From Tetragonia tetragonoides (taxonomy: Eukaryota > Streptophyta > Magnoliopsida > Caryophyllales > Aizoaceae), in assembly GCA_038025085.1 (NCBI GenBank), contig CM076147.1:26389001-26453000 (forward strand): a DNA stretch of 64,000 nucleotides, given 5' to 3'. Of the stretch, positions 39,011 through 50,305 are shown one piece after another (within the stretch, counting starts at the first letter, position 1; every line of letters begins with the position of its first letter). The position numbers were made by a program, and so were the translations under genes. The notes below the pieces were generated by a model. The model saw only the letters and a program-made list of their open reading frames with translations. It made no database searches and was not told where the DNA came from.

Positions 39011-40499
39011 TTTAAATAAATAAAAATAATATCAGATGAGGAAAAAATATTATCCGCTGTCCAGAACTGTACAAAAATGAAGTGCATAAACTGAACTCAA
39101 CATCACTAGGCAACTGCAGCATGTTGGTCAGAGCCACTTACTGCTTAGAGAATACTAACATAATTTTATTCCCAATGCTGATTCAAATTAACAAGTATAT
39201 ACAAGTAGTCCAAACTTCAAATCTACAATTCATTACTCATCAATCTAAGCAGTCACAGCTACAAATACCCTGAAGAAAAGCAAAAGATAGGTAACATTCA
39301 CTAGGCACGCAGTTCTTTTGCTACCTCAGAGAAGGATGGCGGGGACTCGGGATCAGATGACCAGAACCTCTCCTTCGCAACCGACCTCCATGCACAGACA
39401 CACACTGACACCAGCAGAGTATTTCAGCCGAGACCAGTCTCATATCCATAATATTGGGTGCAACTCATCAAGTAACATTCTAGCTAAACTAACTTCAATT
39501 AGATTTATAAACGGAAAAGCAAGAAGTCCTTGAACCTAGTTAGTGCATATTTGAGCCAACTGACTTGCTTCAGAAAATTCTTTACCGCGAAAGACAAGAG
39601 AGGCACACCTTAAACATCTCAGATTGAGAAGATCATGCAATGAACTCTCCAAGAGACAAGACCCGAGAGCCAAGACATAAACAGACCTATAGCTGAAGGG
39701 GCTTATTAAAAGGCAATTTCTTCCAAAACATCTTCAGATGTGGGAGGGCAATTATTAGTCATTAGGCCATCCATCACTTGGTTGTAGTGGTAGTTCTCCA
39801 AAGAAGCCAGAGTGGCAGGGCAATCAAATTATCTAACTATCACAGATTTCAAGCAGCATTGCTCAAACTTTCAGCATGTAAACGTTTCTCAAGGTTTATT
39901 CATAAAAGCAGTTACAACTTACAAGCAAAATTGCTTCATCCTCTATGAAAGTAACAAGTTACTATACTCAAATAGCTATCTTTAGACAATGGTGCCAACA
40001 GAGTAGAATTTGGGTAAATATTCAAATCAACAATGATCTGAGTTTAATCAAGAGGGAAAAAACAATAGAATAGTAGGATCATCAAGTCCCTCCAACTGAA
40101 CAACTTCGAGCAGCTGCCAATTACATCGACACCTGTATATGAGAAGAGAAGCATATGGAAGAGAATTCAGAAGACTCATCACTCACTTACCCCATAATCT
40201 CCATAACCCCTGACATATTGCATTTTCATCACCATAACAAAACTTTTCCACAGTCTAATTGCAATAAACAGACCAATTCTATCAACTAAAAAGCTAATTT
40301 GCAGAATTATAGAGCCATGAGACTATAATTTACCATGTGTTCACCCAATTTAAAGTCTATTACACTAAATTTCGACACAAATCATATCACCCACCAAATA
40401 TTAGCTTCATCTATCTCAACAATCATCACCCAAAACCAGAAAAATAAGCAATAATGTTCACAAATAAACAAAACCCAGAATCCATTGACATAAATAACC

Positions 40500-40600
40500 A
40501 CTTCAAACGATAAGTACTTGCTTCAACAACAATAACAAGAAGAAGAACAACGACGACAACGACGACAACAACAACGACAACAACGACGACAACGACGACA
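40500..40600. repeat. (CAACGA/ACG)n trinucleotide tract
   Basis: CAACAACGACGACAACGACG-type repeats. On minus, poly-Val ORFs over it are artefacts. It follows a GGTAAGT donor-like site at 40613-40619 (minus). Confidence 0.85.
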
Positions 40601-40605
40601 CAATT

Positions 40606-41030
40606 TGAGTACTTACCAAACCGCCTTCCAACTGCTCGACAAAATGCCCCACTAAAATCGAATGCCTTCAAAATCAACCTTGAATCTTTTTGATTTTAGC
40701 AAAACCAACGCTTCTGCATTAGTTATCCATCGAATCAACCAAAAGCCCCAAAAAAATTTGATGTTTTCACTCAATTTGAGGTATCAAACTCTTAGATAAA
40801 ACCTAGATCCAAAAATCTAAATCAACCCGAACAAAGAGGGAAGAAAATAAGATAATAAGATGAACATAACTTCGAGTTGTTCACAAAAATTTGAATTGAG
40901 TGAGGGGAAAAAAACCCTATTTTCGTGTGCCATTGTTGCTTGATTAAGATGGAGAGAGAGAGAATGAACGTACGATAGATGAAGAGAGAAAGAGAATGGG
41001 AGGAAATTAGAGGGGACACGGAGGAAAATA
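40606..41030 (-). other. Possible transcribed leader inside the PIF element
   Basis: On minus, a CT-rich stretch (CTCTTTCTCTCTTC, about 40978-40995) precedes ATGGCACACG (ATG near 40934). A later segment ends in a good donor GGTAAGTACTC at 40609-40619. This looks like a 5' UTR or first exon, of either the element's own gene or a captured one. No protein family is recognised. Confidence 0.3.
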
Positions 41031-41135
41031 AAAAAAAAGTTCATTATAAGAAGCTAAACACGCGAGAAACAGATCAAATAGCTACAAATTGGGGCTTCTG
41101 TTTTTAGGCCCATAGAAATTGTTTTTAGTTTCTTA

Positions 41136-41602
41136 GGCCCTGTTCGGGGTGGATGTGAGTTGCAGGTTTCTAGTTTTCAAATGCAATTTAGAAACAGAAT
41201 CGCGTTCGGCTAATTAGGAGCTAAGTTCTGGTTTTTTGCCATTTTGGAAACTCGCCACGGGAATCTGGCAACCGAAAAAAATGGTTTTCACTGTTCCGTT
41301 TTGAGCTGAGTGTGGGTTGCGGAGGGTTGAGGAGGTTGGGACGGAAGGTGTTTCTTTGTTGGACCAGTTGTCCGCCATTTATTTCTCTCCCCTCTCTCAG
41401 TCTCTCTCTCTCCCCTCACAGTGGTTTATTACCTTTGCGGGCCCACTAATGAGATAAACGTGTAGTGTGCTGGTGCACGATATGCTAAGCTAGGGACTTG
41501 TGTACTGAACATTTACCCCAAAATAAAATCTCACAACTTAACACGGGTTTTGATTTTTTAAAATTTTAAAACTTAAAAGTAAAATCCTATCCGAACAGGG
41601 CC
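41136..41602. mobile_element. Tourist/Harbinger MITE with TTA duplications
   Basis: GGCCCTGTTCGG ends in inverted orientation, with TTA on both sides (41133-41135 and 41603-41605). 467 bp, with a (CT)n patch and no ORF. Inserted in the older PIF/Harbinger element. Confidence 0.9.
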
Positions 41603-41703
41603 TTAGAAATTAGATGGTGTTTCTCCAAAAGTAGTGTTTGGCCCAGTTCCTATACCTTGAGTCTAGAAATAGTTTAAAAAGTTGGGCCAAATACCCTCTA
41701 AAA

Positions 41704-42115
41704 AATACTAAATATCAACAATAAAACTCAAAGGGTAAACAGATAGAAAAGCTAACCTCCAAGCACTGAAGCCAAATTTTGCACCTTGACCCAATGAAGC
41801 CAACAAGGCCTTTGTTATCAGTCAAATTCGTCATGAGTCATGAGCATAATCTCATTTGGGCCCCAATTTATGGCTCTAAGAAGACGATTTCTTGTTGTTT
41901 ATTTGAAATTACTCAAATGGGTTATCACTTATCAGGGTTTGGAGAGTTTTGGAGGGAAAGAAAAGGAGTATCCTCGGTTCTTAGTTCTTACTTTTCAGTT
42001 CTTACTGTTCTGTAAGAGTGAGAAAAGTGAAACATAGAAGAGTAGTGTTTGGGATTTGGGAATGTAACTATGGAAGGATGAAGGAATTTGTTTAGTTGCC
42101 TCATTAGTCATTTGC
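41704..42115. other. No gene recognised
   Basis: Short ORFs only; no family features or repeat ends. Confidence 0.3.
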
Positions 42116-42402
42116 GGTCGTTTGGTTGAATGTGGGAAGAGCAAATTTCTCGAATTGATTTCTCATGACATAAAACTTTTTGGGAAGGAGACAAAATTAT
42201 TTTCTTCGTAATGGGAGGTAAGACTTTCTGCAGGAAGTCCCATTTATCTAGGAAGACTAGGTAAGTGACTTCCTCTATTTTGCGGAAAGTAGAATTTCCT
42301 AGAAATACCACTTCTTACAATTTTGTTAACCAAATAATTTTACACTTTTCTAGTTTTAAAGAAGCTGCACTTCCTACCCTTCTCATTGCTAACCAAACAA
42401 CC
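42116..42402. mobile_element. MITE with GGTCGTTTGGTT inverted ends
   Basis: GGTCGTTTGGTTGAATG at the left and (minus) GGTTGTTTGGTTAGCAATG at the right are imperfect inverted repeats, and interior CACTTCCTA/GGAAGT motifs are also partly inverted. No clear target duplication, so superfamily not assigned. Confidence 0.6.
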
Positions 42403-43320
42403 AATACATCTTGTTTTTTCGTGTTTTTACTTTTTAGCTCTTCTACTTGATAACCGTCAACTGCCATCAACAGTGGGTATGAGGCCTACCGTAAAAATCG
42501 TGACCTATTGTTGCTTTATGAGAAGAGTAGAGGACCCATTAATCAAGCAAGTGCTGAACATTTGATTTGAATTAAGGCCTAACAGTATTATGTGTCCATA
42601 TACAGAGAATATTCAATAAGGGGCATGTTGAACCTCAATCGAGAATTTTGACATACTCCGCTTTCTACCAACCGTCAAACTAGCTGACACCGACAGTCAC
42701 TAACAATCACCCGTACACACTAGTACATGCTCAGCAATATTACCCAACATCAACACAAAAATCCTAGAAAACTTCGGTGCATGTATAGTCAATTCCATCA
42801 TTTTGCGTACATCAAAATATTTTGGGATTAACCACAATTATCTAATCTAAACCTTTGATTTGAACTCTAAATACATCTCCAAGGTATAATATAATTAATA
42901 TAAATTTTTATTTTGTTAACTAATCCTCGTAAATATGTGGGAGCATGCCCATCATCAAGCATCATGTATAACCTTATCATCATATTCCATCATACATAAT
43001 TATTAAAGTTTTTAAAAAAAATGTTCACTTTCTGGATAAACCAACATCTAAAGTAATTTTTTATTTTTTTTTCTTAGAATCTACCCGCAACCGATTACTC
43101 TAGAAAAATCTATATTGCCATATCATCACTACATTATACTTAGTATATTAACTATTATTACAATGTCCATCATATGTATTATCATCATCCTTCGTAGGAA
43201 AGAACTCATCTAACCACTGATGAGTGTTGTGTACATTACTTTTTTGTTTCATTTTTCCTTTTTTTCTTTTTTCTTTTTTTCTTGAAAAAGAAGCATGGTT
43301 GCCTTTTTTTTTTTATCGGC
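42403..43320. other. No gene recognised
   Basis: AT-rich intergenic DNA with T-rich tracts (43245-43315). Confidence 0.3.
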
Positions 43321-43328
43321 GTGTAAAT

Positions 43329-43520
43329 TAGAGTTGACAATTTGGGTTAAATGGTTAGTACACATCAAAAATGTCAAATGATAGGAAATCACTTTTCTAA
43401 CAAAATTTATATAAAAATGGATTGGGTTCAGATCAAATTCGATTCGTGTTGGGTCTTTTTCGAGGTTCTCTCAGTAATTTCAGGGCAGGGTTCCTGTCGA
43501 GTTGAGTATTGCCAACTCTA
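43329..43520. mobile_element. hAT MITE with perfect 8-bp duplication
   Basis: GTGTAAAT occurs immediately outside both ends (43321-43328 and 43521-43528). Ends TAGAGTTGACAAT and (minus) TAGAGTTGGCAAT differ at one base. 192 bp, no ORF. Confidence 0.9.
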
Positions 43521-43553
43521 GTGTAAATCTAAGGATTTGGGTATGTTTGACTC

Positions 43554-45874
43554 TGTGGGGCCAGATTCTCGGGTTTTCCTGGATTAGGACCCGGGAACTG
43601 TCGCGATACGCGCTAGAGGCACGTCCTACGGAAATCGGCCGATTGAAGGGGCCAATTGTCAAGTAATCATCTTAAGGTTCGAAGTCGACACCTTGTTATG
43701 GCCCAAACAAGGACGGATTTTTACAAAAAAAGAGTCGCCACCTTGTTATGACCCAAACAAGGAAGGATTTTTACAAAAGAAAGAGTTTTATAAACGATTT
43801 TAAAGAAAACCATTTAAGAAACCCAAAAGTTGACTCCATCGCGATAAGGTACGAAAATTCTTTGACAAGTCTGCGAATCATAGATCTTGGTTCGGGGTCT
43901 AGGTTAGAAGGTGCGGACGTCCTCAGACCCGTCTCCTCTTCCGTACTGAGTACGGGCTCGTTACTAATACGTTGTATCCCATATGAAAGCTTTGAATTGA
44001 ATTATGTAATGCCTTGAATGATAAAAGAAAAGCACATATATATACACATTGTAACTTAGCACACAGAAAAAGTCGGTTTTGAACCGGTGTATTCGTTTAC
44101 GTACGGCAGGTTTGGATATTGCAAATACTGCACTACGTACCATTCATCGTAGGTCTTGAATCTACTCTTGGATCAAAACCCTTAAGTGGTTAAACTGAGC
44201 CATTTATTTACAAGGTCGAAATCTGAGAAAATCTTCAAAGGGACAACACTTCTTCGTTTTTACAAAAATCATTTAAAATTCATTTGGTATACAAAATGGA
44301 CGAAATATGTGGCTGTAAAAATCTAGGAAAATCCTCTTCAATTTACTCAGAAATAGACCAAGCTCAAAACTTAACCGTTTGTTAGTTATTTACAGATCTA
44401 TGAACGTTGGTCATTTTTAGACACAGAAACTTCAAAATTCAATTGTGGACGACTGAACCGTTGGATCTGGACGATTTTCATCTCGGTAGAAAACCCTCTG
44501 AACAAGATTTCCTATGACAGATTTCCTATGACACTGATTTCATCAAATTTCAACCGTTGGATCTTCCTAGATCTACAAATGAATTTTGCTCTAAAAATTG
44601 TCAACTATCCGATTTATTACAACTTTGTACAAAAAATAAATCCGAGGCCTCTATATGCAAAATGACCTTTTTTATTCAATTTAAAGTATAAAAAAAAATG
44701 AATATGGTGATGAGTAAGAGAGAAACATTCATTGATCACACAATTTTGGCACAAGCAACTCTCTTCCTCACCGCAAAAAATCACTCTCTACAAGCTGGAT
44801 CTAAGTCCCCCATGGAGACGGGTTCGCGTGGGCACTTGAACCCTTACCTAGGAATTTTTAGCCGCTCAAAAAATAGGGTGGTTCATGCCCACACCTATAA
44901 AGAGTCAAATCGGTGAAAATGGGATTATTAAGGGGGGATAATAGTGTTTAATAGCAATTTATATACAAAATAAAATGGTTAGTAAAAACACATAGAAAAT
45001 AAATAATTGAAGGAGAGAGATAAAAGATTACTCTTGCGTAGATCTAGAAATCTCAATCTTCAAAATTAAGTTAATAAGTACAAACGCCCTTTAGTTTGCA
45101 CTAACTAGATAAAAAAAGAAGTTTTAGAAATAGAAGAATTTTTTAGAAAACCTTCAAAAGTTGAAGTAAGTTGAAAAGATGATAGAAAAACTAGAGAGAG
45201 AAGTAGAGATTTTAAGAAGTAGAGATGAAAAAGAGGCAAAGGGCTTTTAGGTTAGTTTTTTGGGGGATATTTATAAGGGGGGGAAAGATGAGGGGTGAAG
45301 TAGGGTTAGGAAATGGAGGGTGGGATTTGGATGGTGAGATGGGGGGTGAGAGAATGTGGATGGGAGAGTGACAAATGTCACCTTTGTGGTGATGGAAAGA
45401 AGATGGGAGAATCTTGTGAGGTGGAAGTGAGTAGGAAAGAGAAAAGATGAGATAAGGTGGGAGAGAAAATAGAAAAGGGAAAAACAAAAACAAAATAAAA
45501 AATAATAAACAGGGAAGGATATTTTGGTATTTCTACTTGATATCATTATTCCCTTTTGTCTTTAGCTATTGGATGAGAACATGAGAATATTGTGATGTCA
45601 TGCATGATGTCATGGAATGATGTTATGCATGACATTATAATTCCAATCCTTATTTATTTTGGTATTTTCTCTTTTATATTCTTTTTTGGATTTTTTATTT
45701 ATTTTCTCTTTTGGGCTTTGGGCTTTGCTTTGCTAATGGGTTGGGTCACCTTATGGACCCTAAATGCCCTTTTTAGCCTAAATGACTTATTTAATTAGGG
45801 TAATTACAGTTAATGCTAATATTAACTGTAATAATTATTTAAAAGAAATACAAGTCAAAAATTTGGCGTTAACA
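43554..45874 (-). repeat. 3' LTR, with a large internal deletion
   Basis: Reads on minus TGTTAACGCC...GGCCCCACA. It aligns to both ends of 53319-57621 but lacks the part corresponding to about 53948-55800 (the join is near 44185) and a smaller block near 45505. About 2.3 kb against 4.3 kb for the other LTR. Confidence 0.85.
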
Positions 45875-45890
45875 GATGCCCCTCGTTGGC
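45875..45890 (-). other. Candidate polypurine tract
   Basis: On minus, ACGAGGGGCATC directly precedes the 3' LTR. It is purine-rich but short, and placed where plus-strand DNA synthesis would be primed. Confidence 0.4.
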
Positions 45891-46074
45891 CATGTTTCTG
45901 AGGAATTGATCAGGTTCCAAAACGAAGGTCAACGATACAAAAGACACCTAATTTTGACTTGCAAAAATGTTAATTATAACAACGATAATAATTATCGTTT
46001 AGATGGTAATGGCCTAGCCACTAACCACATTCTTCCGTGCATCTCTGGGCGTAACTTCTTTTCGAAGTTTAACC

Positions 46075-46465
46075 GTTGTTCCTCTGGATGTTCTGGATAT
46101 TCGGGATGTTCTGAATGTTCTGGATGTTCTGATACTTTTTGACTTCAAAGTTTCAACTGGATAAATTTTCCATGCAACTCTTGGTGAAAAATCATACTCT
46201 TAAAGAGTTCGTATTTTCGAGAAGTGGGTACTCTCAAGGAGTTTATACTTTCCAGAAGCTGATATTTTCAAGAAGTCGATACTCTCAAGGAGATGATACT
46301 TTCAAGAAGCGGATACTCTCAAGGAGCTGATACTTTCAAGAAGCGGATACTCTCGAGGAGTTGATACTTTCAAGAAGCGGATACTCACAAGGAGTTGATA
46401 CTTTCAAGAAGCGGATACTCTCAAAGAGATGATACTTTCAAGAAGCGGATACTCTCAAGGAGCTA
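46075..46465. repeat. Tandem repeats in the retrotransposon's 3' region
   Basis: First TCTGGATGTTC-like short repeats (46086-46136). Then about seven copies of a roughly 34-bp unit with GATACTTTCAAGAAGCGG and ATACTCTCAAGGAG (46220-46462), diverging at the edges. Confidence 0.85.
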
Positions 46466-49400
46466 GACTCTTTATGAGTGAATGCATTAGATTGATTTTT
46501 TTTTTTGATTGATTTTTTTTTTTTTTTAAATTTTTGCTTGATATTTCTTTTAGCAAATAATTTTGTTTTTCTTTTTTAACGAATGCATATGAATGCAAGA
46601 TTATTTATTCATTTTTCATTTTTAATGAATAATGATTTGGTAACCAGGCATGCATATTATGGATGCAATGGTATGTATTTTTATGAATCTTCGTTCTTTG
46701 AAGGGTGCATATGAATGCAACATGATTTTGAATGTAATAAAATGCATTTTTTTTTTTTGCTCTTTTTTTTTTTTTTTTTTTTTTAAATGTATATGAATGC
46801 ATCGTTGATTTTTTTTTATTATGCACATGGATGCATTAATTATGCTCCTACTTTTTGTTTCACTAGATGAATGCGATGCATGTAAATACGATTTTTTGTG
46901 TTTAACAAAAAAATATCCTCTTTTGTTTTTAATAAATAAAAAAACTTTTTCTATTTGCAAATTCAAATTTTTTTTATAATGAACATATGTAAAAATCAAT
47001 GTCTTATCCATACTAGGTTGGATTAAGCCGCCAACAAAATTTGAAATTAATTATCATGGACCATCTGCCTTCTCTTTATTGGCGTTTTTCATTCGCTATT
47101 TTTTTTTTCAATTTCTCACATGCCCAAAAAAAAAAGGCTTTACTTTGACCGAATCCTTGTGGATTGCCTACGTATCGCGTTTAGAGAATTAGGTCTTGTG
47201 TAGTTCGGGTTGTTGGAACAACGCCCCCTTCAAAATTCCACCGGTTGAGGAGTCATGACACTTCTTTGAAGAACTCACAATTTTCTCACCACTCCATAAT
47301 GGGCTGGGGATTCATCCTAAGTAAGGTAGTGGCCCTTAAATCACTCTCTAGATTTCGAAGGTTGAATCTTCCGAGCTTTAATGCCTTGTATCCATATCTA
47401 AAATGTTCCGCAAACCGAACTTTGCATCTTCACAACAAATTCATTGAACCCCAAGGATTTTATTAAAAATAGAAGTGTATACGCGAAAAGTGTATAGCAG
47501 ACTCACGATCAATTAATCTGTCGACATAACCCGGTCAACAACGCCTCTTACAATTTTAATTAGGCACAAATTCAGAAGCATTCACACCTCGATTTGCATG
47601 ATCAGATTCATAAGCAACTTAGGTGCTTGACTTTATTGCTATCAAAATATGAGATACTTCGGTTGGACTGAGTTATTGTTTAAGTTGATTCCCACAACTT
47701 CCGGCACTTTTGTGCAATAGTGCATGGTTCGTCCCCTTTATATTGGTCTAGACAATTTATATTTATTTTATATCTCCTTCTTTTGTTTTTTTTTTGGTGG
47801 TTGCTTTATCAGGATGTGACATACCTTTTTATGCAAATGTTCCCGCTTCATGAGGCGCGAACCCCCGGTTACTCACTATATCACATCTCGGACATGCTTC
47901 GCATGCTCATACTCTTGGTCGCAATCATCGCGTGATCACTATGGCTGCCCCCTTTGAGTTTCACAAGGGCCTCCTCCAAGAGCATTGGAGCAGATTTCCA
48001 CACTTATTTTATTTATACAAAAATGAATTTAGAGACCATTAAAGAGTCACCATGGAAGTTGGGAACTAGTTATGTGGATTAATGCATAAAAGTCATTCCT
48101 TAGTATTTCACATCTTATATAGTCAAATGAAGTCAAACATACTAGATCACTTAAAACTAGTTCATGAACAAAGAGGGTTAGTCCTTCGAGTCTGATCCTA
48201 GTCTTGAATTAGACGCGCTTCACCCATATTATATCAAGGGGGTAACCAATGTGAGTTTGCTAGGCACTTAAGACTCGTTGTATACACTTCTTTTCCTTTT
48301 GATTAAAACTCTTTTTTTTTATGAATGCCCCTAGGGTTCAATTGAATATTATTTAGAGCGAATCCGTAAGGATTGCCTACGTATATCAGTAGGAGAATAA
48401 GGTCAGACGTAGTTCGTGCCTTTGTTGTGAAGACTTGAAATCGGCAACAGAGCCTTCTACTGAGATGCACTTTTATTACATCACATTATTGCCCCTGGTT
48501 CTTGATTCATCACATCCACTACTTTGACGATTTGCCTTGAGGATATTGTCCCTTGAGGATTCAGGGAGTCCCTGTTGAGTTCATGGTCGTGGATCGAAAA
48601 TACTACAAGAATGTCTGCCACGTTCGAGATTAGACAAGGAACGTTCCTTAACTTTAACCCTTAGACAGGTAATGGAAAATGTAAATGCCCTTCAGAATTA
48701 TGAGTGATGAAAAAAGGAGAATGCCCATTGGAATTATGGGTGATGAAGAAAGGAGAATGCCCCTCGGAATTGGGGTCTATTACACTCGAAAGCGATTCGG
48801 AAAATAACACGCGCCCCCAAGGAAAATTGATTGCCCCTCCTAAAATCGTACGATTTCCCAAATGAGGTCAACCACAGCATCTACTTATCAAATCTCATCG
48901 CCTTCCTTCCCAAGGTCGAATCCTTTCAACATTATTCTTGCCTCTGGCAAGTTGGTGCTCGTCGACAAAATGACGTCCAACTTTGGTTGATGTAGGCTAT
49001 GGAGATCGATCTAAGATGGTCGAAGATGACGACAATTTTTTGGGGAGATTGAATGCAGAATGCAAGACTTCATCGAGGGGCAAAAATGGTCCATGAATTT
49101 TTATTTATTTATTTATTTTTTGAAAATCTTTTTATTTTGAAAAATTGGACTTTCCCGAAAAATCCTTGATTTATTTGAAGATAAAATCTTTTGGGTATTT
49201 TTCCTCCAAGTCAAACAGATATAAATAAATAACCAATTCCCGACATTCTCAAAAGCGTTCCACTTTCTTTTCTTTTTTTTGCTTTTTCTCTTCTTTTTTT
49301 TTTGCTTTTCTTTTTTCTTTTTGCCTTTTTTTTTTACTTTACTTTTTTTTTTATAAATTGGTTGGACCGCACCCGAAGGCTGCCTACGTATCTCCAATGT

Positions 49401-49890
49401 GTGCAAACATCGTTTTCAAAAATATGGGATATTTTGAAAATGTGCATTGGAGAATCAGGTCCACGTAGTTCTTCCTACTGACAGAAATATCCCTTTTTTT
49501 TTTCCTTTTTGGCCGAGCTTGAAGTGAGCGCCTACGTGCCCCGTGCATGTGCATACATGTGAGTCTAATACATAGTCAAAAGTGATGATTAAGTCCTACG
49601 GGGGATCAGGTCGTTACGTAGTTCTGTTACAAGTGCTTAAGAAAAAGATTTACTTCTAACTGACAAAGAGATTTGCTTCCTAACTGGTCGAACTCAAATG
49701 AGCCGCCTACGTACCCCAAGTGCATGTGAATACATGTATATCTATTTTGAAGTGTCAAAAGTGCACTCTTAAATCCCATGGGGATCAGTCTGCTACGTAA
49801 TTCTCCTTACGTACTATGATTCACCATTTATTGAAAGCTTTAGAAGAGTTGAGGATTTCCCGCTGGGCGCTCTGAACACATGAGGTGATG
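46466..49890. other. Non-coding internal region of the LTR element with CCTACGTA blocks
   Basis: No ORF with retroviral motifs. Degenerate blocks recur with (A)GCCTACGTA near 47167, 48376, 49383, 49530 and 49706. Each is followed 20-90 bp later by a GGNNNAGGTC...ACGTAGTTC partner. The 5' LTR contains a related ACGTAGTTCTGACC near 53948. A tandem unit with GAGAATGCCC and GGAATTATGGGTGATGA occurs at about 48680-48780. T-rich stretches (46740-46785, 49260-49350) lie between. Confidence 0.6.
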
Positions 49891-50300
49891 TCAAAGATTC
49901 ATGATGAGTTGTGTTAGAGTAGATAAGGACATATCAGAGCTTTGGTCAATCTGGTGATTGGGGAGTTGATTGTTTGGGAGGTTTGGAATGGCTTTCTCAG
50001 TGTTTACAACAAGTTTCCCCGCATCAATCAAGTCTTGAATTTTGTGTCTAAAAGCTAGGCATGAACCAATTGAAGGACCGTTATACTGGTGAAATTGGCA
50101 ATATTTATTTTGGTCCTGACTGGGTTTTAGTGGAGGTGGTGGCCTTGGTACCATAGGTATGAATGATATTTGCATTTGTTAATCTCTTAAAGGCTTCCAA
50201 CAGTGATATGCCTAAAGGGGTGAACTCTCTCTTCTGAGATTTAGTCACCGGTATTGTTTGATTATGAGGACACTTTTCAGATTTAGAGTTTGAAGGGATA
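49891..50300 (-). pseudogene. Second gag-module C-terminus, frameshifted
   Basis: On minus, KREFTPLGISLLEAFKRL is followed after a shift by PRPPPPLKPSQDQNKYCQFH and a finger-like C-x2-H...C with FRHKIQDLIDAGKL. It mirrors the end of the first gag module (RRKFSPIGMSYAQALQRL...CEYHQFAGHSTEDC...KHKIQDLIE). It was probably continuous with the gag ORF before the stop at 50306. Confidence 0.7.
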
Positions 50301-50305
50301 GGGTT

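Larger units (their letters stand above)
38288..41703. mobile_element. Degenerate PIF/Harbinger element, 3.4 kb
   Basis: The left end TTTAGAAGCCGTTTGGCC extends with AAGTTTTTTGAAAACTACTT. The right end reads on minus TTTAGAGGGTATTTGGCC followed by CAACTTTTTAAACTATTT. These form imperfect inverted repeats of 40 bp or more. A Harbinger transposase remnant (38869-39010, minus) lies inside, and a younger Harbinger-type MITE (41136-41602) sits near the right end. No exact target duplication is left. Part of 39.3-41.0 kb may be captured gene sequence. Confidence 0.6.

Noticed and set aside
43748..44017. 89-codon ORF, with a similar one at 53458-53781
   Set aside because: Both lie at the same place in the two LTRs and differ in length and frame; LTR sequence, not a gene.
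45212..45546. Ser/Pro-rich minus ORFs of about 92 codons in the LTRs (also 56856-57104)
   Set aside because: They are in LTR sequence, are not kept in length between the two LTRs and show no domain.
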